This document shows positions 7,558 to 16,099 of a stretch of DNA of 64,000 nt, in pieces. Positions within the stretch are counted from its first letter, which is position 1. Every line of letters begins with the position of its first letter. A program made the translations under genes and the position numbers. The notes beneath the pieces are model-generated. The model was not told the DNA's origin. It ran no database searches and saw only the letters and a program-made list of their open reading frames with translations. The stretch is taken from contig NZ_FRCZ01000003.1 of NCBI RefSeq assembly GCF_900143085.1, positions 310,001 through 374,000 on the forward strand. Direction: 5' to 3'. Source of the DNA: Gracilibacillus kekensis (GTDB taxonomy: Bacteria > Bacillota > Bacilli > Bacillales > Amphibacillaceae).

Positions 7558-8499
7558 ATGAGTAAATTAAGCAATTGTCTACAGATGATTCAACTTCTGA
7601 TGGCGCGACCGAAATTGAAAATTAACGACCTGGCAGAAGAACTAGAAGTGAAGCCTAGAATGGTACGAGTCTATCGTGATGAACTAGAAAAAGCAGGTAT
7701 CTACATCGAAAGTGAACGCGGCACTAATGGTGGGTATTCGCTTGATAGAAGGTCGATTTTGCCGATACGAAATTTCAATTCTACAGAAGTGCAAGAGCTG
7801 CAAATTGCAATACAATCCTATCTTTCTAAGCAACCAGACCTGGAAACAACATTAAGCAACGCCTTAGAAAAAATTAAAGCATCACAGCGCGACCAATCCT
7901 TAAGCAGTAAGCATTTTTATTTTGCCAATGATTATTTAATAAACTCAGAAGTTGGTAATGAATCGGAGCATTATAAAAACCTTTATCAAGCCTTTAATCA
8001 ACGAAAAAAAGTAATGATTACATATGAAGCAGCATCAACAAATACCGTTACCATTAGAACGATACATCCATATGCATTTGTTGTTTATGATGAGAATCTA
8101 TATTGTGTTAGTTATTGTGAGGAAAAAGAAGCGATGCGGACATTTAAAATATTACGAATTCATGATGTTAAAGTACTCGATCAAAACTATTATTTACCAG
8201 AAGATTTTGATATTAGAGAACAGTTTCCTCATCTAGGGTTTATTCGAGATCCACAAAAGGTGGAGTTGATCATTGAAACACCATTTTCCAATCAAGTAAA
8301 AGAGTCGATTTACAATGATGATCAGGTAATTGAAGCATTACCGCAAAATGCCATTCGATTTAAGGCTACGTTAAATGGGGAACAATCCATAAAAAAGTGG
8401 ATCCTAGGTATGGGTACAAAAGCCAAAGTGATCGCTCCAGAAAAATTAAAAGATGAAATACAAAAAGAAATAGAGCAAATGTTAGCACATTATAATTAA
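7558..8499 (+). CDS. HTH-WYL transcriptional regulator
   Basis: A 313-residue YafY/DeoR-like regulator. The N-terminal winged helix-turn-helix is seen in KLKINDLAEELEVKPRMVRV and a wing in ERGTNGGYSL (residues ~18-62). The WYL domain follows (about 135-215: VMITYEAAS, RTIHPYAFVVYDENLYCVSY), then a C-terminal WCX-like segment. WYL domains bind ligands, often nucleic acid or nucleotides, and such regulators are frequent beside defence genes (family knowledge). The start has AAAGGAAG 9 bases upstream. It sits about 1 kb before the McrBC cluster and could control it, but no operator is evident. Confidence 0.85.
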   Translation: MSKLSNCLQMIQLLMARPKLKINDLAEELEVKPRMVRVYRDELEKAGIYIESERGTNGGYSLDRRSILPIRNFNSTEVQELQIAIQSYLSKQPDLETTLSNALEKIKASQRDQSLSSKHFYFANDYLINSEVGNESEHYKNLYQAFNQRKKVMITYEAASTNTVTIRTIHPYAFVVYDENLYCVSYCEEKEAMRTFKILRIHDVKVLDQNYYLPEDFDIREQFPHLGFIRDPQKVELIIETPFSNQVKESIYNDDQVIEALPQNAIRFKATLNGEQSIKKWILGMGTKAKVIAPEKLKDEIQKEIEQMLAHYN

Positions 8500-8563
8500 A
8501 CTAGAAGCTAATTGTAGAATCTGTTCAACAAGTACGCATTCATCTAAAAAGGAGAGAAGATTC

Positions 8564-8977
8564 ATGTTTAAACAAATTATTTTCTCGAGATCTATTTGTT
8601 ATGGCACGTTTCCTGAGTTTGAGGTGACAGTAAAACAAGACGGTAATGTAAAATGGCTTGGCGGCATGCATGTGAAGCAACATGGAGAAGCTGAATTTAA
8701 TCTTGGTAATGACCAAATAATCCAGTTAAATCAATTGCTGCAATCGTTTGACTTTCGCAACTTTGAATATCCCAGTCCTACGATATCTGCTACCGATCTA
8801 CCATTTTGTACAATCTTGGTAACTTATCAAAATGGAGCGATGAAAGAAGTGGAACATTATTTAGGAGATTTTGCAGAAGAAGGGTCACAAGCACATGAAA
8901 CATTTCAGGCATTAGAAGGTTTTGAAAATAAGATAGAAGAAATCATTGATCTAGAAAATTTCATTGGGGCGGAATAA
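8564..8977 (+). CDS. DUF6438-like protein
   Basis: A 137-residue soluble protein resembling the DUF6438 family (function unknown). The family usually opens with a short strand and a CFGTCP-like motif; here it reads SRSICYGTFPEFEVTVKQDG, so the second cysteine is phenylalanine. The later YQNGAMKEVEHYLGDF also fits. No signal peptide is seen. AAGGAGAGAAGATTC precedes the ATG. It follows the WYL regulator by 64 bases and may be in the same transcript. Confidence 0.6.
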   Translation: MFKQIIFSRSICYGTFPEFEVTVKQDGNVKWLGGMHVKQHGEAEFNLGNDQIIQLNQLLQSFDFRNFEYPSPTISATDLPFCTILVTYQNGAMKEVEHYLGDFAEEGSQAHETFQALEGFENKIEEIIDLENFIGAE

Positions 8978-8999
8978 TGTTGATGAAATTAAGGGTAAA

Positions 9000-9364
9000 T
9001 ATTATATATAAGAAACCACGCTACATGTGTTTTAACACGTTATGTTGCAATATATGATTTTATCAAAGATATGCAGAAATTAGAAAAAGTAACTTCCGGG
9101 CTTTCAGAACATAAAGGTTACGCTATTATAATCACAAATGATCAAGCATACTGGAACCCTGGTAAGAAAATGAATCCTGTTGATAAAGCCTTTCATATCC
9201 ATAATGGTGCTGAAATAACTGGGACATTATCTTGGGGTGAAGAAGCTTCGGAAGGTACAAGGAAAAATAGAGAAGCGGATTTATTCCTGAATCAAAGCTA
9301 TCGACCGAGTTGGCGGCCTTATTTATCTTTAGACGTAGAAAAGAATGGAGAAGTTCAGGTGTAA
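9000..9364 (+). pseudogene. Decayed restriction-nuclease-like gene, C-terminal part
   Basis: From ATG 9071 a 97-residue frame continues an upstream open stretch reading LTRYVAIYDFIKDMQKLEKV without its own plausible start. Features such as YDFIKDMQKLE, GYAIIITNDQAYW and LSWGEEASEGTRKNREADL recall C-termini of predicted PD-(D/E)XK-type proteins that I remember from bacterial genomes. The catalytic N-terminal part is missing, and fragments such as VDEIKGKYYI appear in another frame at about 8983-9012. It is most likely a broken gene beside McrBC. Not certain; a short intact protein cannot be excluded. Confidence 0.5.
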
Positions 9365-9491
9365 CTAATTGAATTTTAGTCACATTCTTGAATAGTATGG
9401 TACTGGCCGGAGTTGAAATTTGGACCGATTAAAACGAGTGAGGAATATTATTTTAATAATTTAAAGTATTTAATTTTTTTGGAGGTACACT

Positions 9492-11597
9492 ATGAATGAT
9501 CTTGTAAATAATCAAAAAGAAAAATATAAAGCTTGGGTGACGGAAAACTTAGGAGAAAAAACAGGGATGTGGTACACTCCATATCTTGAAAAACTTGGAC
9601 ACCTTTTAGAAAAGTATGGATTAGCTAGCGGCTATCAGGAAAATTTCTTTGAATATCAATCCTATTCGGAATTTAAAAAGATCTATCAACAAATGATGGA
9701 ACAAAGAGATGAAGATATTGAGAGACTAGTAGCAGGTAAAAGTACACCTCGATATCCAGAAAAATTTGGTAAAAAAAGAATTCAATTTAGAAAAAAATAT
9801 GCGGAAGATGAATATAATCGTAGCGAAAGAAGTAAGCCTGATAATATTGGTGGGATACCTGACTGGGGCGTTTTAATGCGGTCCTATTTAATATTTTTAT
9901 ATTATGATGAAAATCCTACTTTAACTTATCCTAAAAAAGAAAAGAAAATCGCAAATCAAGAAGATGAAATTGATAACAGCATTAATTATTGGGTTATTTC
10001 ACCAGGTGAAAATTCGAGATTATGGGATCAGTTCCACGCAGAAAATATGATTGCACTTGGTTGGGACTATTTAGGGAGTTTAATAAACTATGATTCTAAG
10101 GAAGCTGTTGAACGAACAATAGCTGAACAAAGAGCGGATGGTGTTCGACCTGTTAATGATACAAAGGCCGTGTGGGATTTCTATCGTGAAATTCAAATAG
10201 GCGACGTTGTATATGTAAAAGCAGGAATGAAAAGAATCCTTGCACGTGGAGTCGTTACGGGAGCTTATTACTTCGATGATGAAGCATCAGAGTATAAACA
10301 TAGAAGAAAAGTAGAATGGGTTCAAGTTGGAAATTGGGAACTACATCAGTCTTTTGCTCAAAAAACGCTAACATGCCTAAATGCTTATCCGAATTTTATT
10401 CAAGAAATTGATCAAGTAATGAATGAAGATTTTATTGATCCGAAAATTGCTGAAGTAAATGAATTTCGAAATTGGTTATCCAATCAAGTTACAGATACAG
10501 GAGCTGGCTTGAATGATAATACAGTTACCCAAAAAGTAAATGCGTTAAAGGATATAGAGCAATATTTTGATGCTCCAATTTTTGGTGAAACTGATATTGA
10601 GCAACTAAAACGGTTGAAAGATGCCGTTGTATCAGATGAAGCCTATAAAAAGTATAAAGGGGTATCGGGAAGCTCAATTGACTACTACATTCGATTTATT
10701 GAGTCTAAGCCTACTGTTCAAGAAAATGAATCTTATACAATAGAAGAATTTCTTTCGGATGTTTTTATCAAGGAGAAAGAGCTTAGACGTCTAATTTCTC
10801 TACTTGAAAATAAGAAGAATCTTATTTTGAAAGGTGCACCGGGAGTAGGTAAAACGTATATTGCCAAACGTTTAGCGAATGTAATGATGGAAGAAAAAGA
10901 TGAAACACGAATCCATATGGTTCAGTTTCACCAAAGCTATAGTTATGAGGACTTGATTGAAGGATTCCGTCCAAAAGCTGAAGGAGAAGGCTTTGAACTT
11001 AAACAAGGTCCGTTTGTGAAGTTTGCTAGAAAAGCAGCACGAGATCCAGAACGAGACTATTTCTTTATTATTGATGAAATTAATCGGGGGAACATGAGTA
11101 AAATATTTGGAGAATTAATGATGCTGATCGAAGCTGATAAGCGAGGCGAGAAAATCAACCTCCTATATTCTAATGATATGTTTTCGGTGCCATCGAATTT
11201 ATACATAATTGGAATGATGAATACAGCCGATAGAAGTTTAGCTTTATTAGACTATGCACTGAGAAGAAGATTTTCGTTTTTTGAAGTTAAACCAGCATTC
11301 CACAATCAGACATTTAACTCGTATGTAAATGGATTAAATAATCCAGAAGTGTTAAATCGTATCATTGCTGAAATTAAAAGCTTAAATAATCAAATTGTGG
11401 AAGAGCTAGGGACAGGCTTTGTAATTGGGCATAGCTATTTTGTAGGTGATGCTTATAAAGTTGATACGGCAGCTCGTGTAGAAGAAGTAATCGAATTTGA
11501 AATTATTCCACAGCTATTCGAGTATTGGTTTGATGATGAACAGAAAGCAAATGATTGGGCAGAACGACTAAGAGGTTGTTACGATGGAAAGAAATAA
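9492..11597 (+). CDS. mcrB: McrB-type AAA+ restriction GTPase with EVE-like domain
   Basis: A 701-residue motor and specificity subunit of a type IV (modification-dependent) restriction system. Residues 1-150 are a charged helical region. Residues about 165-300 form an EVE/PUA-like domain (INYWVISPGENSRLWDQFH, then GDVVYVKAGMKRILARGVV), a fold used to read modified bases. The AAA+ domain has Walker A GAPGVGKT near residue 448, Walker B FFIIDEINRG near 523, and the McrB hallmark MNTADRS near 575 with LDYALRRRF after it. GGAGG lies 9 bases before the ATG. Its last 14 bases overlap mcrC, so the two are co-translated. Target modification unknown. Confidence 0.92.
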   Translation: MNDLVNNQKEKYKAWVTENLGEKTGMWYTPYLEKLGHLLEKYGLASGYQENFFEYQSYSEFKKIYQQMMEQRDEDIERLVAGKSTPRYPEKFGKKRIQFRKKYAEDEYNRSERSKPDNIGGIPDWGVLMRSYLIFLYYDENPTLTYPKKEKKIANQEDEIDNSINYWVISPGENSRLWDQFHAENMIALGWDYLGSLINYDSKEAVERTIAEQRADGVRPVNDTKAVWDFYREIQIGDVVYVKAGMKRILARGVVTGAYYFDDEASEYKHRRKVEWVQVGNWELHQSFAQKTLTCLNAYPNFIQEIDQVMNEDFIDPKIAEVNEFRNWLSNQVTDTGAGLNDNTVTQKVNALKDIEQYFDAPIFGETDIEQLKRLKDAVVSDEAYKKYKGVSGSSIDYYIRFIESKPTVQENESYTIEEFLSDVFIKEKELRRLISLLENKKNLILKGAPGVGKTYIAKRLANVMMEEKDETRIHMVQFHQSYSYEDLIEGFRPKAEGEGFELKQGPFVKFARKAARDPERDYFFIIDEINRGNMSKIFGELMMLIEADKRGEKINLLYSNDMFSVPSNLYIIGMMNTADRSLALLDYALRRRFSFFEVKPAFHNQTFNSYVNGLNNPEVLNRIIAEIKSLNNQIVEELGTGFVIGHSYFVGDAYKVDTAARVEEVIEFEIIPQLFEYWFDDEQKANDWAERLRGCYDGKK

Positions 11598-12651
11598 TAA
11601 TATTCCAATTCGTAATATATACTATATGCTTTCTTATGCATATCAAACGTTAAATCTTGCCGAGTATAAACGAATTGGAACAGAAAAATTTGAGAACGTC
11701 AAAGAGCTTTACGCAGAAATTTTATCGATAGGTATACCTGTGTTGATTCGCGGTGGATTAAGTAAAGATTATATAAGTGTTGAAGAGACTTCCAATGTTA
11801 TTAAGGGGAAAATCGACATCAATTCTACGATAAAGAAAAACGCTTTGGTAAATAAAAAAATCGCAGTCGTTTATGATGAATTTTCTGAAAATATTTTATT
11901 GAATCAAATTATTAAAGCTACACTTGTTTACCTATCGCGTTCAACTAAAATAGATCAAAAAATGCGTCGATTATTTTATGGTATGCTTCCTTATTTTACT
12001 AAAGTGTCAGATGTAGAGATAGATTTGAAGCTATGGAAAAACGTAAGATATAACCGCCAAAACATACGTTATCAATTTATTGTAGACGTGTGCAGATATC
12101 TTTATGAGCAGTTGTTATTTGATGAAAGCACTACGTCACAAATGATGAAAGAGGCTCAAGACGAACAAAGATTATCGTCTTTATATGAAAAGTTCATCTA
12201 TGCATTTTTTAAACGTGAAACGAAATATAAGGTATCCCATCCTCAAATTAAGTGGATGGTTGATGATGATTTCACAGAAGCCTTACCGATGATGCAAACA
12301 GATCTTGTGCTTCAAAAAGATAATAAAACATTGATTGTGGATGCGAAATTTTATTCTGAGAATATGGTAGCAAGGTTTGAAGGCGGAGCTGCAAAACAAA
12401 AATCCAGTAACCTTTATCAAATATTTACATATATAAATAATTGGAAAAAAACACCGGATGAAACGGTTGCAGGTATGTTACTTTATGCGAAAACAACCGC
12501 ATTAAATCAACCTAATCATATCTACCAGGTTAAAGGTAATCAAATTATAGTGGTATCTCTTGATTTACAACAAGATTTTAACAGGATAAAAGAAGACTTG
12601 TTAGCATATGTCAATCATTGGGACAGAGGGACAGGTTTCTTGTCCCGTTGA
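11584..12651 (+). CDS. mcrC: McrC-type endonuclease subunit
   Basis: A 355-residue partner of McrB. It has an N-terminal McrC domain starting IPIRNIYYMLSYAY and a C-terminal PD-(D/E)XK nuclease core: QTDLVLQKDNKTLIVDAKFY at about residues 239-258, giving catalytic Asp and an Asp-Ala-Lys motif. GGAAAGAAA-type context and a 14-base overlap with mcrB mark translational coupling. The final ten residues (WDRGTGFLSR) are encoded by a GGGACA repeat element (12620-12650), so the natural C-terminus has been replaced or extended by repeat DNA. The nuclease core lies well before this point and looks intact. Confidence 0.92.
   Translation: MERNNNIPIRNIYYMLSYAYQTLNLAEYKRIGTEKFENVKELYAEILSIGIPVLIRGGLSKDYISVEETSNVIKGKIDINSTIKKNALVNKKIAVVYDEFSENILLNQIIKATLVYLSRSTKIDQKMRRLFYGMLPYFTKVSDVEIDLKLWKNVRYNRQNIRYQFIVDVCRYLYEQLLFDESTTSQMMKEAQDEQRLSSLYEKFIYAFFKRETKYKVSHPQIKWMVDDDFTEALPMMQTDLVLQKDNKTLIVDAKFYSENMVARFEGGAAKQKSSNLYQIFTYINNWKKTPDETVAGMLLYAKTTALNQPNHIYQVKGNQIIVVSLDLQQDFNRIKEDLLAYVNHWDRGTGFLSR
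12620..12650. repeat. GGGACA element, half copy at the mcrC 3' end
   Basis: GGGACAGAGGGACAGGTTTC then TTGTCCC matches the left half of the elements at 5734 and 7110. It is inside the coding frame of mcrC and supplies its last codons. Confidence 0.65.
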
Positions 12652-12904
12652 TCTGTTTTTTAACACGATTCTAATAGTCTGTACCCCCTTCACTACAAGA
12701 ATCAAGCAATAGCAAAGAGTGCAAGTTGGGATAAACGGACGCTAATTTTCTGATAAGTTTTGTTAACAATCAAACTCCCACTGATTGAAGTCTCACTTTA
12801 TACTGTTAGGTTTTGTATGAAAGTAGATCCAATTCAACAAACAATATCTAAAGAAATTTAAAGAAGCAACTTTTTAGGAAGGGAATGCACGTTCGTATTA
12901 TTTG

Positions 12905-12913
12905 TGTTATACT
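12905..12913 (+). promoter_or_regulatory. Extended -10 promoter of the type I toxin
   Basis: TGTTATACT is an extended -10 (TGn-TATACT) about 66 bases before the toxin ATG. No good -35 is seen at the matching distance, which is usual for extended -10 promoters. Confidence 0.5.
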
Positions 12914-12978
12914 AAAAATTGGATAATGTTCTTTTAGGGTAAGGTCGGCTAATCCCCTTATGAAAGGGGGTGATGCTT

Positions 12979-13074
12979 ATGAGTATGTATGAGAGTTTTA
13001 TGGTACTATTTGGATTTGGTACCTTCTTGATTGCATTACTCGCATTGATCGTTTCGTTGATCAATAGAAAATAG
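12979..13074 (+). CDS. Holin-like type I toxin peptide
   Basis: A 31-residue peptide: MSMYESFMVLFGFG, then TFLIALLALIVSLINRK. One membrane helix with a basic end matches the putative holin-like toxin family of Firmicutes type I toxin-antitoxin loci (relatives of TxpA). A very strong site AAAGGGGGTGATG precedes the ATG. The 5' leader TCGGCTAA (12945-12952) is perfectly complementary to TTAGCCGA (13125-13132) beyond the stop, the long-range mRNA pairing known for these toxins. A terminator hairpin follows. It is in the gap between mcrC and an Rpn-type nuclease. High confidence in family, none in biological effect here. Confidence 0.85.
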   Translation: MSMYESFMVLFGFGTFLIALLALIVSLINRK

Positions 13075-13178
13075 ACCTCCCTATTTGCCCTGAAAAGTAA
13101 TTAGGAGAGGTCTAACTCTATGTGTTAGCCGATCCCACTGGGGGAACCGCTTATCCATAACCCGTAGTATCAGCTACG
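13070..13178 (-). ncRNA. Candidate antisense antitoxin RNA
   Basis: Type I toxins of this family are controlled by an antisense RNA overlapping the toxin mRNA 3' end. On the minus strand a TATAAT hexamer (13185-13190) would start such an RNA near 13178, reading left across the 3' region of the toxin transcript. The -35 is poor and the left end is a guess. Inference from family and the -10 only. Confidence 0.35.
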
Positions 13179-13190
13179 GGTTATATTATA
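13157..13190 (+). terminator. Toxin mRNA terminator
   Basis: A perfect 11-bp stem, ATAACCCGTAG (13157-13167) with CTACGGGTTAT (13174-13184), six-base loop, then a T/A-rich tail. Confidence 0.7.
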
Positions 13191-13538
13191 TGCATTTCTT
13201 ATTGCAATTATAACATATAGAAAAGAAATTGTCATAATTGTAAAAATGAACCTATGTATGGACTACGGGGATAAAATTAGAAATATGCTAGTAATTAGAT
13301 TCCTTTAACACGAATTTCGTGACTTTGCTAATGATAGTTCAATTGAAGGGTTCTATATCCAGAGGTGAATGAAAGATCCAATAGATAATGAATTTTATTT
13401 TGGCACATAGGGATAGGCCTTTTATTCTTAACTCTTTTAAGGTTTTTCAAACATCTTCTTGCTTTTTATTTAGATTTAATTTACAATAAAAATAGAACAT
13501 ATATTCGCATTTAGTCATCATTTCATTTAAGAAAGAAG
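13191..13538. other. Intergenic region before the Rpn-type gene
   Basis: About 350 A+T-rich bases. I see no intact gene, array or RNA. A short open stretch around 13310-13365 (EFRDFANDSSIEGFYIQR) ends at a stop and is not recognisable. The promoter of the next gene should be here. Confidence 0.35.
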
Positions 13539-14600
13539 ATGATGATAGTGACGTTTCAAAATCCACACGATAAGTTTTTTAAAGAAACTTTTTCGAATGT
13601 GGAAGTTGCCAAGTCCTTTATCCAGCATTATTTGCCCACGAGTATTGTTAACCTCATTGATACAGAAAGTATCCAACCACAGAAAGATAGTTTCATCTCA
13701 AAGGAATTACGAGAATATTTTTCTGATTTGCTTTTTCAAGTTAAGTTAAATGAAACTGAAGCCTATTTGCATCTTTTATTCGAACATAAAAGTTATCCAA
13801 GTAAAACAATTGTATTTCAATTATTGAGGTACATGATCGAAATTTGGGAAGCAAAACTGGAGAAAGAAAAACAAAAAGAACTACCGATTATTATTCCTGT
13901 CGTTATTTTTCACAGTGAAAGAAAATGGACTTATCCGAAAAACTTAGGTGACATGGTGCAAGGTTTTGATGCGTTTCCTGAAGATATTAAACAATATATA
14001 CCAGACTTTGCATACATTTTGTTTGATGTGTCAAACTACGATGATGAAGAGATTAAAGGTATCGCTCAACTTAAAATTATTTTAACATTTTTTCGAGATC
14101 TGACCACGAAAAATAAACAAAATTCAATTAAAGCAGTTAAACGATCTATCTACTATTTACAACAACTAGAAGATCAAGCAACAGCCATACAGTATCTAGA
14201 AACATTGCTACGCTATGTGTTTCACTTAGATCGTCAGCTTACAAAAGCGGATTTTCATGATATGATAAATTATGTAGAAAGTTCTTATTCTGAAGGGAGC
14301 GAAATGGTGATGACTTTAGCGGATTTATTCCGGGATGAAGGCAAAAGAGAAGGAATTAAAGAAGGTAAAAAAGAGGGAATGCAAGAAGGAATGCATAAAG
14401 GAATACAAGAAGGTTTAGCAAAAGGAAAAACACAAGCATTAACCAGCACCGTCATTCGTCTACTCACAAAATTTGTAGCTCCATTACCAGAAGAGTTGAA
14501 TCAACAAATACAAAAACAAGATACCGAAACACTAGAAGCAATAATTGAACATATAGATGAATTTGACACATTAAATCAAGTGAAGAAGTACTTGAAATAA
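13539..14600 (+). CDS. Rpn/YhgA-family putative nuclease
   Basis: A 353-residue protein of the Rpn (recombination-promoting nuclease)/YhgA-like, PD-(D/E)XK transposase_31 type. It opens with NPHDKFFKETFSN, the usual start of the family; candidate catalytic residues are in FSDLLFQVKLNETEAYLHLL and LFEHKSYPS (Asp...Glu-x-Lys). Residues about 265-300 are a run of Glu/Lys-Gly repeats (EGxKEG type), probably a charged helix, common in this family. Start could be ATG 13539 or 13542, or GTG 13548; purines GAAAGAAG precede. A terminator follows directly. Rpn proteins are DNA endonucleases linked to recombination and phage defence (family knowledge). Confidence 0.82.
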   Translation: MMIVTFQNPHDKFFKETFSNVEVAKSFIQHYLPTSIVNLIDTESIQPQKDSFISKELREYFSDLLFQVKLNETEAYLHLLFEHKSYPSKTIVFQLLRYMIEIWEAKLEKEKQKELPIIIPVVIFHSERKWTYPKNLGDMVQGFDAFPEDIKQYIPDFAYILFDVSNYDDEEIKGIAQLKIILTFFRDLTTKNKQNSIKAVKRSIYYLQQLEDQATAIQYLETLLRYVFHLDRQLTKADFHDMINYVESSYSEGSEMVMTLADLFRDEGKREGIKEGKKEGMQEGMHKGIQEGLAKGKTQALTSTVIRLLTKFVAPLPEELNQQIQKQDTETLEAIIEHIDEFDTLNQVKKYLK

Positions 14601-14602
14601 GA

Positions 14603-14634
14603 ATTCACGAATTAGTTTTCGTGGATTTTTTTTA
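14603..14634 (+). terminator. Terminator after the Rpn-type gene
   Basis: A 9-bp stem (14603-14611 with 14618-14626) is followed by a T run to 14633, 2 bases after the stop codon. Confidence 0.85.
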
Positions 14635-14852
14635 CAAAAACTATTTATCATTTAAATAAACAATTAACAAAATACATAAAGAGTTATTAATTTTGATTAT
14701 AATGAGACATTAGATTCGACCCAACGTTTATTCTTATGACAAAAAACGTCCTCAACTTACAAAACATGTTTTTCATGGTAGGATATACAATGGTGAGATT
14801 TTTATTCTAAAAGATTGATTATACATAAAGAACGTAAACACTAGGGGGAAAT

Positions 14853-16016
14853 ATGAAACGTTTAATTTGGATTGGGTCTTTTACATACTTACTTATTGGA
14901 TTTACACACATTATTCTTGGATCAATATTGACCGAGATTTTGGATTATTATGATCGAAGTTACACAGATGGTGGTATTTTAATTGCTAGTCAATCGGTTG
15001 GCTTCTTGGCTGGGGTGATTTCAGCTTCTTATCTATCTCGAATCATTGGTAGAAGAAGGACACTTATATTTTCATTTGTATCAATAGCACTCTCACAAAT
15101 CATGTTTATGTCGCTTGTGCCATGGGAATTTTGGTTTTTTATTGCAATATTTGCTGGATTTGGTTTTGGTATCATTGAACCGTTAGTAGGAGCGTTAATT
15201 ATCGATGCGATCAATGATAAACCAGCGATTGCTTTTAGTAGATTAGAGGTGTTTTTTGGTCTTGGTTCTTTAATCATGCCAATTATCTCCGGATGGCTGG
15301 CATCCACTGATTTGTGGCGCTATTCCTTTCTCGTGTTAGGCATATACGCAGTAGTAATCTGTATCTTTTGGATGAAAACATCATTTGGTTCCCTGGAAGA
15401 GCATATGGGTAAAGTCAGCCAACCCAAAACAAAAGGTCAAGTGCAGTTTTCACCAAAACATCGTGTGATTTTAGCTATGTTTATGATTTTTTTCATCGTA
15501 TATGTAGGTTTAGAGATTAGTGTTATGAATTTCTTACCATCCATTTTAGTAAATCAAGTAGAGGCAACAACATTTGCAGCAACATTATCTGTGACCATTT
15601 TTTGGGGAGCAATGGTTGCTGGTCGTTTAGCAGCAGGACATTTAGCGGAATGGATGCAATATGCTCGCTATCTCATCATTTGTTGTACTGGAACAGTTGT
15701 TTTTATAGCGATTCTAGGAATGGCAACTAGTCTTTGGCTAAGCTATGTGTTAATAGTGCTGATTGGTTTAATGATGGCGGGTGTATTTGGAATAGCGATC
15801 GTCTATGCGACTGCATTGTTACCTGGAAGCACGGATAAAATCACCAGTATTCTAATAGCCTCAGGTGGAGCGGGTGGTATATTCTTTCCTCTGTTAACAG
15901 GGAGTTTAATGGACCATGCGACAACAACAACGGTTGCGTTTGTGCTTGCTGGCTTATCAATTTTGATGATTATTATAATCCTTTATGCACGTAATTATCA
16001 AAAACAACAAGTTTAA
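14853..16016 (+). CDS. MFS transporter, GlcP/fucose-permease-like
   Basis: A 387-residue protein with about 12 membrane helices and a central cytoplasmic loop near residue 180-200. Segments GFTHIILGSIL, SRLEVFFGLGSLIMPII and YVGLEISVMNFLPSIL resemble B. subtilis GlcP and related sugar-proton symporters of the fucose-permease branch; ISRIIGRRRTL is the usual loop 2-3 motif. Substrate is not certain (sugar is inference). CTAGGGGGAAAT before the ATG is a good ribosome site. It stands alone, with sppA beginning 84 bases after its stop. Confidence 0.8.
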   Translation: MKRLIWIGSFTYLLIGFTHIILGSILTEILDYYDRSYTDGGILIASQSVGFLAGVISASYLSRIIGRRRTLIFSFVSIALSQIMFMSLVPWEFWFFIAIFAGFGFGIIEPLVGALIIDAINDKPAIAFSRLEVFFGLGSLIMPIISGWLASTDLWRYSFLVLGIYAVVICIFWMKTSFGSLEEHMGKVSQPKTKGQVQFSPKHRVILAMFMIFFIVYVGLEISVMNFLPSILVNQVEATTFAATLSVTIFWGAMVAGRLAAGHLAEWMQYARYLIICCTGTVVFIAILGMATSLWLSYVLIVLIGLMMAGVFGIAIVYATALLPGSTDKITSILIASGGAGGIFFPLLTGSLMDHATTTTVAFVLAGLSILMIIIILYARNYQKQQV

Positions 16017-16099
16017 TTTGTGTCAAATATTTAAATGAAACTTTTACAGCTTGGTTAACGTATTTAATTTGCACAAGAAATATAGGAGGAGATATATAA

